From NCBI RefSeq assembly GCF_901709675.1, contig NC_051105.1:9720604-9784603 (forward strand): a DNA stretch of 64,000 nt, in the 5' to 3' direction. A program made the position numbers and the translations under genes. Below the pieces are notes generated by a model that saw only the letters and a program-made list of their open reading frames with translations, had not been told where the DNA came from and made no database searches. Below, in pieces: positions 25,701 to 37,536 of this stretch; position 1 is the stretch's first letter, and the number at the start of each line of letters is the position of its first letter. Source of the stretch: Syngnathus acus (taxonomy: Eukaryota > Chordata > Actinopteri > Syngnathiformes > Syngnathidae).

Positions 25701-28700
25701 TAATCCAATCATTTAACAAGAATTTGTATCCGTGTAGCTTGCACTTTATAAACACTCTGGCCATTCCTCGGCAGCTAATTGGCAACATGACAGGACCATG
25801 ATAGATCTGAGCTCGATACACTCAGCGCCGTACCTCACCTCATTGTACGGGTGGGAGGGAAAGTGTATTTGCTTTCTGTTTTGGATTTTTCGTACAAGTG
25901 AGCCTCCCCCAAATTTGTCTCATAAAAGTCATGAAGTGGATTCTTGCTTGCCCAAACAGAGGACAGGGCTTACTGTGGAGACTGAGCAGGGGGGAAACAG
26001 GTGTTGGTTGCTAAATGTGCTTTGAGTGAGCAGAGGAATGACAGCTATGTACTGGCCTCTGCGGTTACTGGAACATTAGTCGGAGTGGAGCTGACAGCAA
26101 TAACCTACTGAATGGAATGGACTGCCCCCCCACCCCCCCAATTGGAAAAGCATTGGTGGCTTTGCAGACATAGATGAAGTTTGACTATTATTTACAAAAC
26201 CGACTCTTGGTTTATTATGGTGTCTTTATTCTGTGTCTCTATTCTTCCTAGTTTACAAATACTTTTCATCTGTGATTTATTTGAAAATGTATTTATTTCA
26301 AATTCTGAGAGGCAAGGTTCAAGGCCTTAAGAGAATTGGTTGTTGTTCTCGGAAGCAAGAATGATTTGTGGCGAATGTGGCGCCAACCTGGAAAAAAAAG
26401 TTTAAACTGAAAAAACACGTACTAGTGAGACATATTTTAGTTATCATTAACTCAGGTACTATTATAAAAATATGTTAGTACAGAAGTAGTATTTAAAAAA
26501 AACGTGGAAAAAAACTAAAATGATTTCTTTACAGGAAGCAACTAGCTAGCTAGCTAATTGTTACATCGCAATCGCGCCCAAGTTCAAACCGAAGTGACAC
26601 AATTGAGTAGGCTACAACATAATTCTCAGAATCTGCACATTTTAAGCAACTGTCTTCGAACATGTATAATATATTTAGAAATCTTTTAACTTCACTTAAG
26701 AGTGGTTAAATACAGACAGTGACTACTGTGAGTATGTTCTCCTTCTTTGTGTGTGGCCAAGCAAAGGAATGCAGCCTGTCTGGTGTTCTGTCTGGCGGAT
26801 GTTCCGTCTGTGTAGTTTAACAACCATAAATATTTATTTTCTACTTTGGTGCAACTATGAACTGAATTTTAGTCGAAAAGGTGTGACATGCTCAAGATTG
26901 ACATAGGAGGGGCGGAGCCAACAGTGGATTGATAACATACATCCTCGGTTTGGCCCCTCCCACCAGAGAATCCATCGAATATTATTATTTTGAGCCAATA
27001 TTTCATTTGAGTGTGTTTGTTGTTTGTTCTCAATAATTTTTAAGGGGCAGCAAGCTCAGTAATCCCTATCTGACCTCAATAAGGTTTGAAATGGGGATCA
27101 GGAAAAAAAAAGAGTCCAATCTAATTATTTTTCCAATTCTTTAAACCCAATACAATTATGCTCTGGTGAATTGAAACGTATTAGATACAAAAGAAGCAAT
27201 TTTTGCAAGAAGCAGATGAGGTAAAGACCCAGATATAGGTATTTTGTGTATGTCTAACGACACACATACTTTTTAGGTGCCAAGTACATTTACTCTCATT
27301 TCTATTTGTTCAGTTATTTACAAAGTAAATTGGTTCTTCTCTTGTATTTCTTAGTATAGTCTGTGAATTAAAATACTATACATATCATTCTCAAACAAAA
27401 TTTATGAATAATTACTTGTCTCGACTGACTTTTTGAGACTCCAGAATTGTTTTTTGTGAACTTTGTCGTTCTTCCTGCAATGGAAGTGCCTGGAGTGATT
27501 CTCCGAGGGTGCCAGTGGGATGTCTGTTAGCATATAATTGCTAAATGCTAATGCTAATTAGGAGTTCTGTAAGAAAAGACAATCTGCGTTGCAAAATCTT
27601 CCTAAATGTCACCATACTTTTTAAAAATGGTATGTTTTTTTTCTACGTTGCCCTGTTAATTTAATTCATTTCAATATATAGGATTTTCTCAGAATTGTTT
27701 GTCTACTGAGCAAATCTTCCATGATGGCTAAAGTGTAGTTTATAAAAAAGAGGGTACATGATGTACAAATTACTTGTTTTAACCTTCAAAACCAATTGCA
27801 CAAACTGAATGAGCATCGCATTTTGTTTTTTGTTCAAATTGAATTGGTTGAGTACTCCTTATTTTCCTGTTCAGGGTCATGCATCTTCATTGTCAAGCTG
27901 GAAAAAAAAGAAATCTCAAATTATAAGCAATTCTTGGAACATCATTCTCGAAGCATGCTCCACTTGAGATTTCTTGCTTGATGCGTGATTAGTTCTGGAA
28001 CTGCTGCTGGCTAATAAACAGAACCACATAAAAGAGAAGTTTGAGCTGGAATGTCTTTGCGGTACTACTGTTGGGAATAGCAACTGTCTGGCTGCACTGT
28101 ATACATAAAATGTTATTTAACTAAAGAAACTTGCCAGGAATCTACTCCGAGATGAGCATTTCACAAAATTAACTCTTTGAATTAAAAACACTTTTATTGT
28201 ATTTCTCCTCTTTGTATTTTGTCAAGTCTATTATTAGTAATATTGTAGAAAAAAACAAACGTGCTCACTTTGACTGTCTGTCAGCCGGGTCCAGTAAACT
28301 TCCTGTCCAGACAAGACAAATGCATTCTTGCTGTTTGTCGACTGTCTGTGCGTGTGATTTAAAGTGCATGTTTTTGTCAGGAGAGGAAAAAAAAAAAAAC
28401 TGTTATGGTATCTTATAATAACTATTTATGGAATGCAAACTATTTCCTCTAGCAACAATTCAGTGGTGAAAGCTGTGAAGTCTTCGGTTTTAGCATTTTT
28501 ACACATCAGTTTGGTTTACGGGCTCAGTATTTGATTTTGCTTTTAGACCATTGTATTTTTCTGTGGATGTGAATTTATCGAATTTCTGTTAATATAAAAC
28601 AGCTTCATTTGCAAATAGAACGTCATAATTTATTATTTACATTCAAACATACAGTATCAAAATATTCAACACACAATCCCTTGAGGCAAAATTTAAAAAT

Positions 28701-28736
28701 TTTAAAGGTAGCATTCAGGCACAGATGTCATCCAGC

Positions 28737-28761
28737 AAAAAAAAAAAAAAAAAAAAAAAAA
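28737..28761. repeat. Homopolymer run of about 25 A
   Basis: An uninterrupted A run, about 0.5 kb beyond the vgll3 stop codon on that gene's 3' side. It could mark a retrotransposed tail, but no adjacent element was recognised. Confidence 0.85.
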
Positions 28762-29253
28762 GCACACTTTGAAAGGCAAAACTGTACACATTTGGTATAT
28801 GGGTCAATATCACTATAAGGTGACTTTGAAATGATTAATTGCCAAACTCCTAAACTAAAAATGAACGACAAGCTGACAATGTAAATATAAACTGAAGAAA
28901 GACGACAGGATGGACAACAATTTCAGGGACAAAATGGTCAATACTAAAATAGAAAATCAAAATTACTGATGATTTTAAGAGATTTATCATTGTTTTGGTA
29001 TTTGTGCAAATGTTTAGCCGTGTATTTTAAGACTGATGAGGGGGGAAAAAGTACGATATAATGATATTGACCCATTGCTCTTGAAACAGAACTGCTCAAA
29101 CACATAGAATGAATGAGTTCATCTCCGTCATAAGTTATGTAGATAAGGCAGGAACAGTAGTAGAAGAGTCCATCCATATTGTTCATTGTCGTATTGGTTT
29201 TGCAACCACCAATTGATGATGCCACTTAGTCCTTCTTAAATGCACGTCAGCAC

Positions 29254-30599
29254 TTAGAACCAGACTGATGACTTTGCTTTGGTCTGCTCATGAGCTGCAG
29301 AGAGACAATAAAACATTGTTATTCCCACTTCGCGTACTTATACACTTGATTGGATTCTTGTGACCGAACCAACCTGAATCATACAACTCCAAGGATCCAT
29401 GGAGAGTTGAAGGTGTCCAGGGAATAGATGTAGCCGTGATTGGGCTGCAGCTACTGGGGTCCATTTCTGTCTTTGCGCTCTCGCTGAGCGGGGAACTCCC
29501 TGCGCTGGCTGTAGACTGACTTTGGTTTCTCACACCAGGCAGCAGAAGAGGACTAAACCTGGACTCGAGCGCCGTGCCGGGACTCGGGTACGAATGCAAC
29601 ATAGGCCGGTGGTGATGGCGAGTATGGATGTGAGTGCGGTGGTGTGGATGGTAGACATCGTGAACGTTTGGGTAGCTACTTGTGCTTTGGGGGTTAAGGC
29701 TGTAGGTCCAGCTGTCTGTGAGGCTAGCTAGCGGTTGGAGGCCGGCCTGGGAGAGCACGTGACCAGCCCATAGACCGCCGTCAGCCGGGTTGAGGGAAAT
29801 TGGACTTGGGGAGAAGTCTGACAACGAGACAGAAGGAAGGCAGGTGGTAGAAGGGGATGGATAGGCGCTGCTCCATGTTGGACTGTTCTGAAGTGACTCA
29901 CCATCTAAAACAAAAATGTAAATCAGTCAAAGAATGAAAGTCATTTTTCGAGGAACTATCCCAATGCCTCTGTTTACCTTTCCATGATCCGTTTGAGGCA
30001 GACGTCTGAATCATCCGGCTCGGCTTGGGCTCCCTGTTAAGTCCGGCCGACTGACTGAGTGCCCGAGAGAAATGTTCGTCCACCACGTCACTGATGTCGC
30101 CTTGGAAGTAGGTGAACAATATACAGCGGGAGTTTAAGTACTCCGCACCTGCTGGTTGACTTCCGTCTTTAACCTCCAAGTCGTGTAATGATAAACATCC
30201 AGATTGGGTTCCGGGAGCCGGGCGAAGACACGGATCTCTGGTTGGTATTCCTCGTCCTCCGCCTTGCTGCTGGCCTGAACAGTTGTGCATCTTAGTTTGA
30301 GAGCTCAGCTTCCTCTGGAAGGAGAATCAAAAAAGCATGGAATGAAAAGGGAGGTCATTTAAAATACAGGATTTATTTTTCTGTGTTTTTCAAATCAAAT
30401 CAAGTAATAGAATTGATTCAACAACATTTCTGATAACGCCTTTCTTCAATGTATGTTGCAATGAAAGTCTCACCTGTTGTTGTTGCTGTTGCTGCTGCTG
30501 CTGTTGGCAATGATGATTGTAATATGTCGACTTGTAGGCTTCTGCAGGGAGGAGGTGTGCTCCATAGCTTTGGTGGTACATCACATCCAGGCAGCTCAT
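29254..30599 (-). CDS. vgll3: Vestigial-like family member 3 (VGLL3), TEAD transcription cofactor
   Basis: Nuclear cofactor that binds TEAD/scalloped transcription factors through its Tondu (TDU) motif; in salmon the locus is tied to age at maturity. Four exons in minus-strand order: 30599-30474, 30314-29978, 29904-29374, 29294-29254; introns are 159, 73 and 79 bp, all GT-AG, and the protein is 344 aa. The N-terminus MSCLDVMYHQSYG is the family signature. It is followed by an 11-glutamine tract that ends exactly at the first splice junction. The TDU motif, at about 100-125, reads EYLNSRCILFTYFQGD then VVDEHFSRAL. A histidine-rich stretch (HDVYHPHHRTHIHTRHHH) and FSPLLLPG match VGLL3 rather than VGLL2, as does the 13-residue last exon ending KSSVWF. 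The position next to chmp2b and pou1f1 supports VGLL3. Confidence 0.93.
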
Positions 30600-30832
30600 A
30601 GCTAGAGAGCAAAACGGAGATTACTGGACTATCACGGGCTTCAGGCTGGTTGCGTCCCCTCACTCTTCCGAACCTCCATATATTGGCAAACACATACAAT
30701 GGCCATGCCGTCCTGCTTGAATGCTGACAATGCGCCTCCAGCTGTGCACCACCCGGGGCCACAAAGTCCACCAAAAACTTGTGACACTCGAGCCCAGTGA
30801 AAAACTCCTGTCAAGACTTCAGCTCTCTTCTG

Positions 30833-30837
30833 ATTGG
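30833..30837 (-). promoter_or_regulatory. vgll3: CCAAT box upstream of vgll3
   Basis: AGCCAATC on the minus strand, about 235 bp upstream of the vgll3 ATG and directly beside the (TC)n tract. Its spacing fits a proximal promoter. No clear TATA box was seen. Confidence 0.4.
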
Positions 30838-30839
30838 CT

Positions 30840-30841
<2 letters not shown>

Positions 30842-30917
<76 letters not shown>
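30842..30917. repeat. (TC)38 microsatellite in the vgll3 5' flank
   Basis: A perfect 76-bp TC tract (GA on the vgll3 strand) 243-318 bp upstream of the vgll3 start codon. GA tracts can bind GAGA-type factors and vary in length between individuals. Confidence 0.98.
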
Positions 30918-30919
<2 letters not shown>

Positions 30920-31664
30920 GCCCCCATTTGGAAAGGGTCTGGTCTGCACACACTTGCTACGTATGTACTAAATACATACACCCTTGGTTTACATGGCCTC
31001 CAAAATTCTATTACATCTGTTTGTTTACATCACACTTAAACAATTTACTGGTTAGCTTTTTATTATGCTGGTTTTTATAGTGCTACTTAACTGCAGCTCC
31101 TCGCATAAAATGTAATATTAGAAATGACTCAAGATGGCCCAGAGATTAGCGAATGTAAATGGTTCCATAGCAATATGCTAGTTTTATTTTTGTGGCTTCA
31201 TTCATGCTGTGTATCATTCTGGTGATTCCACACATTCTGGAAGGGTAAAACAAGGCTGCGTGTGGTCTGGAAAGAGTATGAGGAAAGAGAAGAAAGAGTA
31301 TGAGGGCATCTTGTGGAGAAAGTGTTGATGGCAGGTCAGTGTGTTCACTGTACAGAAGATGGTCCCATTTAATGCAAGTTAAAATGGTATTCATGAATTT
31401 TGAACAGTCAAATTTTATTTCCAAGAGTGTGTGCACAATTGTGTAAAATCTTTGAAAATATGTTTTATTTTTGTTTGTTTTGTTTTATTTTATGTTTATT
31501 TTTTATTCATGTGTTGATTTATTTGTTGATTTATTATATTTATTTATTTTGCTTTTTTATGTCATGTGCAGACCTCATATCAAATTCTGCTTGTTCCATT
31601 GTGGTTGGACAAATAAGCAAATGAAATAAAACCACCTTCAAGAGTGAAAAGAAGCTTTTTAACA

Positions 31665-31690
31665 ACACACACACACACACACACACACAC
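31665..31690. repeat. (AC)13 microsatellite
   Basis: Perfect dinucleotide tract between vgll3 and chmp2b. Confidence 0.95.
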
Positions 31691-32639
31691 ATGCATGGAG
31701 GCAATACTATTTACACCTGTTTACTATTCATCATTGCACCAATATATACCAGTGAGACATAAATAAGACAACAGGCTGATTTATTATTATTCCCCGGATC
31801 AGGCCCAGCTCGCTGTCATTGTTGAGTTTCACATTCGAGTCGCCGGGACTGATGAGACCCGAGGGAGCCCGACAAATGGTTAACGCTTCCGTCACTTTCC
31901 GCCATCTTTCTTTCACTTTGATCTCACAGTGGGAGCGCACATTATTCAGGCGATGTCTCCTGCTGTGATTAGACTTCACGAAAATAGGCCATCAGTTTAA
32001 GACAACTCTGTAGATAATTTGAATCGGCTTATAAATATATTTCACTGGATTGAAATCAAGCTAACAGAAATAAAATAATTTTTAAAATATTTTTGTAAAG
32101 ATAGGCCTACATAGATAATGTTAATGCTTCTCTTCATGCTGTTTTACACTCAGTGTGGAAGTGGGGCAGTAGAGCACACCAAGCGCCTTCGGGACACACA
32201 CACTTGGATATATTGTCGCGCACACACACTTTTGCACACTTGAGAGTGTGCATTACAGCAGCACAGACACACATGAATTGCTCGTGTCAGACACTCGACC
32301 TCGGGGGTTTTCCACCAAACATCTGGAGCCGCTCGTGCCGCCTCTCCACTTTGCCTTAATGAGGCACAGTGATGATTATTAGAAGATGTTTTAAAGGGGA
32401 AGGGGAAGAAAACGACAGAAATGACTATGAAGTTTTGGAATTCTTTGCTTTTTCTGATCCTAAGCCCTAAAGGAATAACGGAAGAACCTTTGGTGCTTTG
32501 GATCTAAAGACGATTTTACGAGCGAGACACATTTCAGAAGCACATTCTGTTGTGATGATGTTTTGAGTTTGGAGATGTCCTTGAAGCAGTATGAGCTGCT
32601 AAAAAAAAAAAAAAAAATACTGACTGAAGGAGCTATAAG

Positions 32640-33360
32640 GTGCAAAGAGAGTCAGTTTTGTGGCTAATTAAGATGTTTAATTAAAAATCTATCCTCCAGT
32701 CTTGATGAAGCAGGTGTGAGATGATGCTGACTGCTTGTTTATGAAAATGCAGAATCAGGAATATCTTAGCTATATAATCGTTATCATTCTTTCCCTGGAT
32801 AGACTATTTTTTTCTTCAAGTCCATGGTGTGGCTTTTAATTTCACATTATCATTCTAAAAGACCTAACAGGATAAACAGCACCATTATGTGTCAACAACT
32901 TGCTTATTCGTGTCAAAATCAAAGAAATTAGCTTATTTGCAATGTGGTCGCTGTTTAATGAGAAACACACTCATTTGATCATTAATGGAAATTGAGTCTT
33001 TTTTTGTGTACGACGCAAACGCCATGCTTCCCTGTTTTCATTATCTCACTCTTTAATAATGTCATTAATGGAAATCTCTTGAATGGTAATGAGAGTTTTG
33101 ATTGCAAAGACAACAAAGGGAGCCGGGCCCGGCCGCCATTGTGAACGTGAGTGCTCTGAAGAAAGTGAGTTGAAGATATTGGATATTCCCTCAGAGTCTC
33201 AACGCTGACCTTGCTTTAAAAGCACATAATTACTTAGTCCATCCTCCACTTTTGCCGCTCATTCTGCATGTGTGAAGATAATGAAGCCGCCCTGGCTGCT
33301 GGCTAAAAGTTAATGAGATGATGAAGACTCAAATGCGGGGGTCATTTTCACCGAGGGGAA
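32640..33360. promoter_or_regulatory. Candidate developmental enhancer (motif-dense non-coding block)
   Basis: Dense in TAAT/ATTA core sites (GGCTAATTAAG, TTTAATTAAAAATC, TCATTAATGG). TCATTAATGGAAAT occurs twice (32979-32992 and 33062-33075), and a SOX/TCF-like ACAACAAAGG follows near 33110. There is little simple repeat. It looks like the kind of sequence conserved in vertebrate enhancers, but conservation cannot be tested here. Confidence 0.3.
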
Positions 33361-34055
33361 TCCATCCAATGACAGATACGGGCTTGGTGTTAAATACGAG
33401 TTTGACATGCATTTAATGTAAAAATTCGCACTGCATTCGGAAAACAAAATAATGTTAATGTTTCTGTTTGTGTATCGGATATGCATGAAATTAAAGCATA
33501 AAAAAAATACCTCTGCAATTTACTTGCAGACAAAAGTCACTCTTGCGGGAAAAAGACACAAAGGGAACTATATTTTATATTATAACTATAATTTTTATAT
33601 TTTAAAACCACGACACCAATTTTGTGATTGACTAATGATATCAAGCATTTAATGTATTAACACCCTCCAACTACTGTAAACCTTCACCTTCATTTGGAGA
33701 GTGTCCTCTGTTGCCCTTCCAATCATAATGACTTAAATTCCCTTATGCTGATGCGGCGTCTGAGTCGAACTCCTGCTGGGACCACCAGCCTAACATCTCC
33801 AGCCTGGCTTGTGGATGAAGATGGCTGCTTATAGCCTTAGGAGAGATGCTTTTAATGCATGTCCACACACAGATTGGCCTCCTTGGGCAAAATGGACCTG
33901 TGGATAAAAGGCAACATCATTGGAGCTTGTGACATCCAAAATTGGCGCCAGCAGCATGTTGGCGGCGTGACCTTACTTGCAAAACCATCTGCTTGTCGGG
34001 CGCGTGTGTGGTCCAAGTGCACCTGCGCAATATTTCTGGGCTTGCGAGTCAGGGG

Positions 34056-34083
34056 GATGATGATGATGATGATGATGATGATG
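34056..34083. repeat. (GAT)n trinucleotide microsatellite
   Basis: About nine GAT units; the poly-Asp, poly-Met and poly-His frames across it are artefacts. Confidence 0.9.
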
Positions 34084-34804
34084 AGCGAGCACTACGGGGG
34101 GGGGGAATAATCTCTTATTACACACAATTCCCCGATGTTGTTTTGTGGCAGGAGTCGTCCCACGAGTGGAGTCACTCGCTCGATTTATTGCCCTCCCTGT
34201 AGCCTTCGCCATCTTCTCGCTGATCACTCCTCTTGGCCGCCCGCTGGGTTCCAGATGTCCCAAGAATCGAGTCTATGAGTTGCAGTTCTTGTTTCAATCA
34301 GTCCCCCCCACATGTTCTTCAATTAGCCCTCCCTTTTTATGGGACATTCCATTGTGGTCCAACTCACATTTATTTAATTCCTACCTCATGTTGTCTATTT
34401 GAGATCTTTGTTGGATTCATCCATCAGACAGCAGCAAAATCCCCAGCCTCCCCCTCGTTGCTCCGTTTTGCATACAGACATATTTCAGACTTGTTACATG
34501 GCAGGGACACGGGAATGCTTCAAAAAAATAGACATATATGAGGTCTTATTATACAACAAGTTGGGATTTATGTCTGTCGATATCCACCCCGAGGCCCCCT
34601 GAGAAGGTATATAGTTGAAATTCCATTGCATGACAACACAGATATAAAAGGAATGTTTTGTTGTTTTAGTCAGATGGTCACAATATTAGGCACACCTACA
34701 ATGCAATGAAATCAAATCAGTTGTATTTTTCTGTTGTATTTTTTTAAATTACTTTATTTTGCAATATTAGACATTGCAACTAAAGCACAATTAAAAATAT
34801 TATT

Positions 34805-34869
34805 TTAACTCATTCACTGCCATCCCAGTTAAAATGAATATTTGAAGTCATTGGCAGTGAATGAGTTAA
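34805..34869. mobile_element. Short MITE-like element with perfect 18-bp inverted repeats
   Basis: TTAACTCATTCACTGCCA at 34805-34822 is the exact reverse complement of TGGCAGTGAATGAGTTAA at 34852-34869, with a 29-bp loop. Related copies lie at 57503-57575 and, partly, at 5714-5760. The TTAA ends may include a target-site duplication. No transposase is present. Confidence 0.7.
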
Positions 34870-35785
34870 TCAGAATTTATATATTTTTTATATTTTTATT
34901 TTTTTGCAGGATTGTAGTGGGATGGCACATATCGCAATAACATTTTACACTGCCACCTCAATCTGGATTTTTTTTCCTTTTTTCTCTTTTCCCTTGATGT
35001 TCTATAAACGGCACAGACACGAAACGAGGAAAAACAATGTCAAACCACTACAAAGAATTTTTTAGTTGTTTTTTTTGTGGACTCCTAGGTTTCACTTGCA
35101 TAAATCACCACCCATCGCTCTCATCGGTGGTCCATAAGTTGGTTTATCTGGACAGGAAAGGGGAAAACACAGTTGTTATCAGCCTACAGCAACGTCACGG
35201 ATGTCAAGTGAGGGGATTCAAGCGATTTGTTCAATAATACCTTAAAGCTGAATAGCCCGGTGCATTTTATGGCTGCGACTCCCGTGGATTGTTCAGGGTT
35301 TCTCATTTCACACATGAAAGTCTCTCCACTCTCTGTGTGGTGCTTTTTAACATTACATTTTGCCCAAGGCTAAATGTTAGACATAGGAGGAGAAGTGGAG
35401 GAAGAAAGTGATACCAGATAAGAGTTGATAGAAGCAAATTGGGAATAAAGCTATTGCAGCGATAGAAGATAATAAAACAGATTAAACGATTTCTTTGTTT
35501 TTCCGTCAAAGCGCGTCCTCACAGTGCCCTGATGGGGACCAATTTTCATTTTCAAGGACATTAAAATATAATGGCACCTCCAAAGTTGAACATGTTTGTT
35601 CAGTAATGCTGGTTGACTTCCAAGTTCATAATATTTCAAAACAATGAATGCATTATATTTGTTCAAATTCCAAACAGTTGTGTCATGGAATTTTTATTCA
35701 CTGTGCAGGCAAAGTTTAAGTAACATTTCAACAAAAATAAAGATAAATTAACCACTTTGCGATAAACTACGATAAGGTAAGACCG

Positions 35786-35786
35786 T

Positions 35787-35829
<43 letters not shown>
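35786..35829. repeat. (ATTT)n tetranucleotide microsatellite
   Basis: About eleven perfect ATTT units. Confidence 0.95.
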
Positions 35830-35830
<1 letters not shown>

Positions 35831-37326
35831 AAGCCATTGCTGATTCTTAACTGAAATTATATAGACGGAACTGGAAGACATTATGATTTTTGCCATTATT
35901 GATATGACCAACAAAAAAAAAAGATTTTGCATATGACAAATTCAGAGTTTGTATACCTGAAGGAGTCCTAAATGCTCGGGGCCAGATTTCTCACCACTGA
36001 GGCCCGATGATGATGAGCCCTATTTAGTGGAGGGGTGGGGGTGGGGGTCCCCGTGGTCCTCAAGTGATTAGTGGCAAACATCTTCCCTAATAACCTTAAC
36101 AAGAACTACGCCTCAGGACGACATGCCTCTGCACACCTCTCCTCGGAGATAGAAGAGCTGTGGGCTATGCACCCTCCCCTCCTCCTCCCTTACAAAGTCA
36201 CCTCTTTCCTTCTCTCCTCTCCTCCAGCCACAACTGGGCATCTCCCACCATGTCTGCCATCCACGGCACTAACACCAGCACACACATGCACTAAATTGGG
36301 TTGGTTATGGTTCATGAGTCCCACCTCGCCCCATAAAGTTGCCCTCAGCATCAATATGAAATAAGACAATATGAATACACAATAGAGGGGAAGGGAAGGG
36401 AAGCCCCCGTCCCTTGGGATGATGAGTTATGGAAGGAAATTGAGAGAACATGCTTTGATACTGTGAGGAGTTGTGGAGATTTTTTTTTTTTATTGTTTTT
36501 TGCTGCTGTTTTTTTTAGTTCACCAGCAGCAACTCTGTTGTTGTTGTCTTAAAACCAGTTCCATTTTTGTCTTGACTCATGCATCGTGCAACACTTAAAT
36601 GAAGTAAAGAAAAACAAGGTACTGAAAAATCCAATCTTTTAGAATTATATGCAAATTGCATCCTGTAAGTGATGTATAATATTGAGTTGTTGAACCAACC
36701 ATTTGTTTGACAAAACTTTAAGAGTTTTTTTTCTGAGACTATGGAATAGTTTAAAGGATAAAAATAGAAATTTAAGCCTTGGATCTCAAGACATTGTCCA
36801 GACCACTGAGCTCAATCTTGAAACTCGGATTAGCATCCTTGGCAAGCAAAATGAGGCACCAGACATTTCTTTTGTGTGTGTAAAAGAGCAGTTGGTTGCT
36901 TCATTACTTTTTGGTCCTGATGTTGTATTCATTTTGTTATTCATTAGAGATTAAGGTTGGTTGTAATTGGAAAATTAAATTTCTGACATTGTCAATCAAA
37001 ACTGAGATTTATTTTCTTTGTAAAGTCATATTTTATGTTTTTGAATTTTAGTTTTTGAGGTCTGTAATTTGGATGCTGCCTTCACGACAGGATTTAATCC
37101 AGGAAATATTGATTTGTTTTTATTTTTTGTGTGTGTTTTTGTAAGGTTTACGCTGATTTGCTTGAAACAACATCTCTCTTTTGCACCTATGATTCTGTTC
37201 ATATAATCAAGCAGACACGATTTAATCATTTTTATGAAAACAAGAAGCGGTCTATTTTTTTTCTATTATCAGACTATTTTTCATGTTTCACGAGTACACG
37301 TGAAGGCAGCACAAGGAGTGTTTTCA

Positions 37327-37334
37327 TGACGTCA
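37327..37334 (+). promoter_or_regulatory. chmp2b: Full palindromic CRE (TGACGTCA) in chmp2b promoter
   Basis: TGACGTCA lies 203 bp upstream of the chmp2b ATG in a CpG-containing stretch. Full CRE sites near the transcription start are bound by CREB/ATF proteins and are common in housekeeping promoters. The transcription start itself is not visible; no TATA box is evident at the expected distance. Confidence 0.5.
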
Positions 37335-37536
37335 CACAGAGCGGTCGAGCCAGTCAGTCAGCTGAGAGAGGAACAACCCGACAACAGAAAGTCAACCAGG
37401 AAGACGCCGACGCTGCTAAACTAACCTACCGGTCGATCGCTCCATCAAGCACCGTACTTAGTTTACGCCCGGAGTCGTTTTAGTTTGTCTCTATAACCTT
37501 TATATTTTATATAATAGTCTGTATAAAGGCAGAACG

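Larger units (their letters stand above)
31000..37300. other. Intergenic region between divergent vgll3 and chmp2b
   Basis: About 6.3 kb with no recognised gene. It contains (AC)n (31665-31690), (GAT)n (34056-34083), (ATTT)n (35786-35829), an inverted-repeat element (34805-34869) and a homeodomain-site-rich block (32640-33360). As the genes diverge, regulatory elements here could act on either one. Confidence 0.7.

Noticed and set aside
29522-29731. Plus-strand frame across vgll3 exon 3
   Set aside because: Antisense shadow of the vgll3 coding exon.
30672-30684. CArG-like box (CCATATATTGG) near vgll3
   Set aside because: It has seven A/T bases between CC and GG instead of six, so it is not a proper CArG box.
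30641-31080. Serine-leucine and arginine-glutamate repeat frames
   Set aside because: Translations of the (TC)n tract upstream of vgll3, not genes.
36703-36954. 83-residue frame (MFDKTLRVFF...)
   Set aside because: No splice context, no recognised family and no neighbouring exons; treated as chance.
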